NCBI GenBank assembly: GCA_002785585.1
Contig: PEUI01000322.1
Span: 1-7,857 of the forward strand
Length of the DNA: 7,857 nt
DNA from: Lysobacterales bacterium CG02_land_8_20_14_3_00_62_12
Lineage (GTDB): Bacteria; Pseudomonadota; Gammaproteobacteria; Xanthomonadales; Ahniellaceae
Direction: 5' to 3'
Shown: piece after piece, positions 6,884-7,857 of the stretch
Layout of the letters: every line of letters begins with the position of its first letter
Position numbering within the stretch: position 1 is the stretch's first letter
Notes under the pieces: generated by a model
The model's input: only the letters and a program-made list of their open reading frames with translations
The model's database searches: none
What the model was told of the DNA's origin: nothing
Program-made: the position numbers and the translations under genes

Positions 6884-6912
6884 ATTGTCCAGCCTTGCGG
6901 CGGCCACCGCAA
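6884..6912 (-). promoter_or_regulatory. Candidate promoter of the DUF4124 gene
   Basis: Read on the - strand, TTGCGG (bases 6907-6912) and GACAAT (6884-6889) are separated by 17 bases. They match the sigma70 consensus at three and four of six positions. Transcription would start near 6877, leaving a leader of about 24 bases. The -35 and most of the spacer coincide with the dyad at 6894-6913. The match is only moderate. Confidence 0.35.
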
Positions 6913-6913
6913 G
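6894..6913. repeat. Near-perfect 20-bp dyad in the divergent intergenic region
   Basis: The left half CTTGCGGCGG and right half CCACCGCAAG are reverse complements at nine of ten positions with no loop. It lies 41 bases upstream of the DUF4124 start codon, over the candidate -35 region. A repressor site is possible; a chance GC-rich palindrome cannot be excluded. Confidence 0.45.
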
Positions 6914-6995
6914 CCAGCACACGGTACTGTCACCGGCCAACGCCGACCTCTGCAGGAGCCGCGACGTGGTCACTAACCGATCTCGTGCCTGACCG

Positions 6996-7024
6996 TTGAC
7001 CACGGCCGCGAGCCCCGGTACTGT
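6996..7024 (+). promoter_or_regulatory. Sigma70-like promoter of the ArsR-methyltransferase gene
   Basis: TTGACC (6996-7001) and TACTGT (7019-7024) are spaced by exactly 17 bases. The -35 matches five of six consensus positions; the -10 matches at its first, second and last bases. Transcription would start near 7031, inside the dyad at 7028-7057, leaving a leader of about 28 bases before the GTG. This geometry suits repression by a protein bound over the start site. Confidence 0.55.
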
Positions 7025-7027
7025 GGC

Positions 7028-7057
7028 TTTATCTTTCCATCGCGATACAACGATAAA
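7028..7057. promoter_or_regulatory. Putative operator: 30-bp imperfect dyad before the ArsR-type gene
   Basis: The left half TTTATCTTTCCATCG and the reverse complement of the right half, TTTATCGTTGTATCG, agree at 12 of 15 positions. Symmetry is perfect at the core (ATCGCGAT) and in the outer TTTATC/GATAAA arms. The dyad covers the predicted transcription start and ends one base before the GTG. ArsR-family proteins are winged-helix dimers that bind such dyads at their own promoters, so autoregulation by the downstream product is the natural inference. Confidence 0.6.
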
Positions 7058-7058
7058 A

Positions 7059-7857
7059 GTGGACCTCGCCGATACTTCCAATTTATTTCGCACCCTCTCC
7101 GATGGCACCCGCATCCGCTTGCTGGCCCTGCTCGAAAGCGAAGAACTCACCGTCGCCGAACTCGCCCACATCACCCAGTTGGCGCAACCGCGGGTTTCTA
7201 CGCATTTGGCCAAACTCAAAGAGCTCGATCTGGTGCGCGACCGCCGCGCCGGTGTCTGCGCCTATTACCGGTTCAACGCCGAGGCCGATGCCGCCCTGAT
7301 CGGATTCTGGAAGGCCCTTTCGGCTGCCACCGACGATGCCCTGCTGGCCGACGATGCCGGACGACTGAGCGCGGTACTCGCCCGTCGCGTCAATGATGAA
7401 AACTGGGCCGAGAGCGTCGCTGGCGATATGGAGCGCCACTATTCCCCAGGCCGCACTTGGGAAGCTCTGGCGCGCTCGCTGACCAGCCTGCTCGATCTCG
7501 GCGACGTACTCGATGTTGCCTCCGGTGATGGCGTGCTGGCAGAAATGTTGGCGCCGCAGGCGCGCTCGATCGTTTGCATCGATGCCAGTCCGCGGGTGAT
7601 TGCCGCGGCGCAGAAGCGGCTGCGTCCGCTGCCGCAGGTCACCGTGAGTTTGGGCGACATGCACGCGATCGGCGGCGCCGATGCACGCTTCGACCTGGCT
7701 TTGCTGATGCATGCGCTCACCTACACCGAGCGCCCCGCCGAAGTATTTGCCGAGGTCGCGCGGGTGCTGCGTCCCGGCGGCAAGTTGCTGGCCTGTACCT
7801 TGGCGTTGCATGCGCACCGCAACGCCGTCGAGCCGTTCGATCATCGCAATCTGGGCT
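7059..7857 (+). CDS. ArsR-family regulator fused to SAM methyltransferase-like domain (partial, runs off the end)
   Basis: The visible 266 residues start at GTG and are cut by the window end. Residues 7-75 form an ArsR/SmtB winged helix: LFRTLSDGTRIRLLALL (9-25), a recognition-helix region around QPRVSTHLAKLKEL (43-56), and a wing ending GVCAYYRF (65-72). The ArsR metal-binding ELCVCDL motif is absent (ELTVAELA here), so metal sensing is unlikely. Residues about 145-250 form a class I methyltransferase fold with motif I VLDVASGDG (150-158), acidic D175 after beta-2 (VCIDAS), LGDMHAI (198-204), FDLALLMHAL (211-220) and VLRPGGKLLAC (236-246). Such fusions are common in proteobacteria. ArsR-type regulators of the SAM cycle (SahR) respond to S-adenosylhomocysteine, and this domain could be the ligand sensor; that assignment is inference. 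The GTG fits the usual family N-terminus; no Shine-Dalgarno is evident. The dyad just upstream suggests autoregulation. Confidence 0.87.
   Translation, partial: MDLADTSNLFRTLSDGTRIRLLALLESEELTVAELAHITQLAQPRVSTHLAKLKELDLVRDRRAGVCAYYRFNAEADAALIGFWKALSAATDDALLADDAGRLSAVLARRVNDENWAESVAGDMERHYSPGRTWEALARSLTSLLDLGDVLDVASGDGVLAEMLAPQARSIVCIDASPRVIAAAQKRLRPLPQVTVSLGDMHAIGGADARFDLALLMHALTYTERPAEVFAEVARVLRPGGKLLACTLALHAHRNAVEPFDHRNLG

Noticed and set aside
6922..7024. Nine-base direct repeat CGGTACTGT at 6922-6930 and 7016-7024
   Set aside because: The second copy contains the predicted -10, but the first has no partner -35 and a nine-base match within 200 bases can arise by chance.
7083..7844. 253-codon - strand open frame antisense to the ArsR fusion gene
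   Set aside because: The + strand encodes a clear winged helix and methyltransferase fold across the same bases; the antisense product matches nothing recognisable.

Overview
The window is GC-rich (about 60% by eye) and densely coded. It most resembles a gammaproteobacterium, perhaps a Xanthomonadales-like one. The pointers are a secreted DUF4124 protein, a DeaD/CsdA-type helicase, a DUF427 protein and an ArsR-methyltransferase fusion. This placement is inference from gene families only.

Left part (1-2422): a two-gene ergothioneine operon, egtB then egtD, on the + strand. The genes overlap by four bases (ATGA). EgtD trimethylates histidine to hercynine using SAM, and EgtB is the non-haem iron sulfoxide synthase that joins a thiol substrate to hercynine. 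No egtA, egtC or egtE is visible. A short hairpin lies at the left edge.

Middle (2423-3326): a tandem array of six near-identical 43-44 bp units, each with GTTGGG/CCCAAC arms, fills the convergent gap between egtD and a small DUF427 gene on the - strand. A 318-base non-coding gap with a perfect 12-bp palindrome then separates DUF427 from the helicase gene.

Right part (3327-7857): a DEAD-box RNA helicase (DeaD/CsdA type with a C-terminal DbpA-like RNA-binding domain) whose motif II reads DEGD. Convergent to it is an exported DUF4124 protein with a trypsin/HtrA-like C-terminal domain in which the catalytic His and Ser positions are Lys and Ala, so a likely pseudoprotease. Divergent from that gene is an ArsR-type regulator fused to a SAM methyltransferase-like domain, cut by the window end. 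Its promoter overlaps a 30-bp imperfect dyad ending just before its GTG start, which looks like an autoregulatory operator.

No mobile element, CRISPR array, rRNA or tRNA was recognised. The points most worth a second look are the tandem palindromic array, the pseudoprotease, the DEGD helicase, and the operator-regulator pair, which may link SAM/SAH status to transcription close to a SAM-consuming operon.
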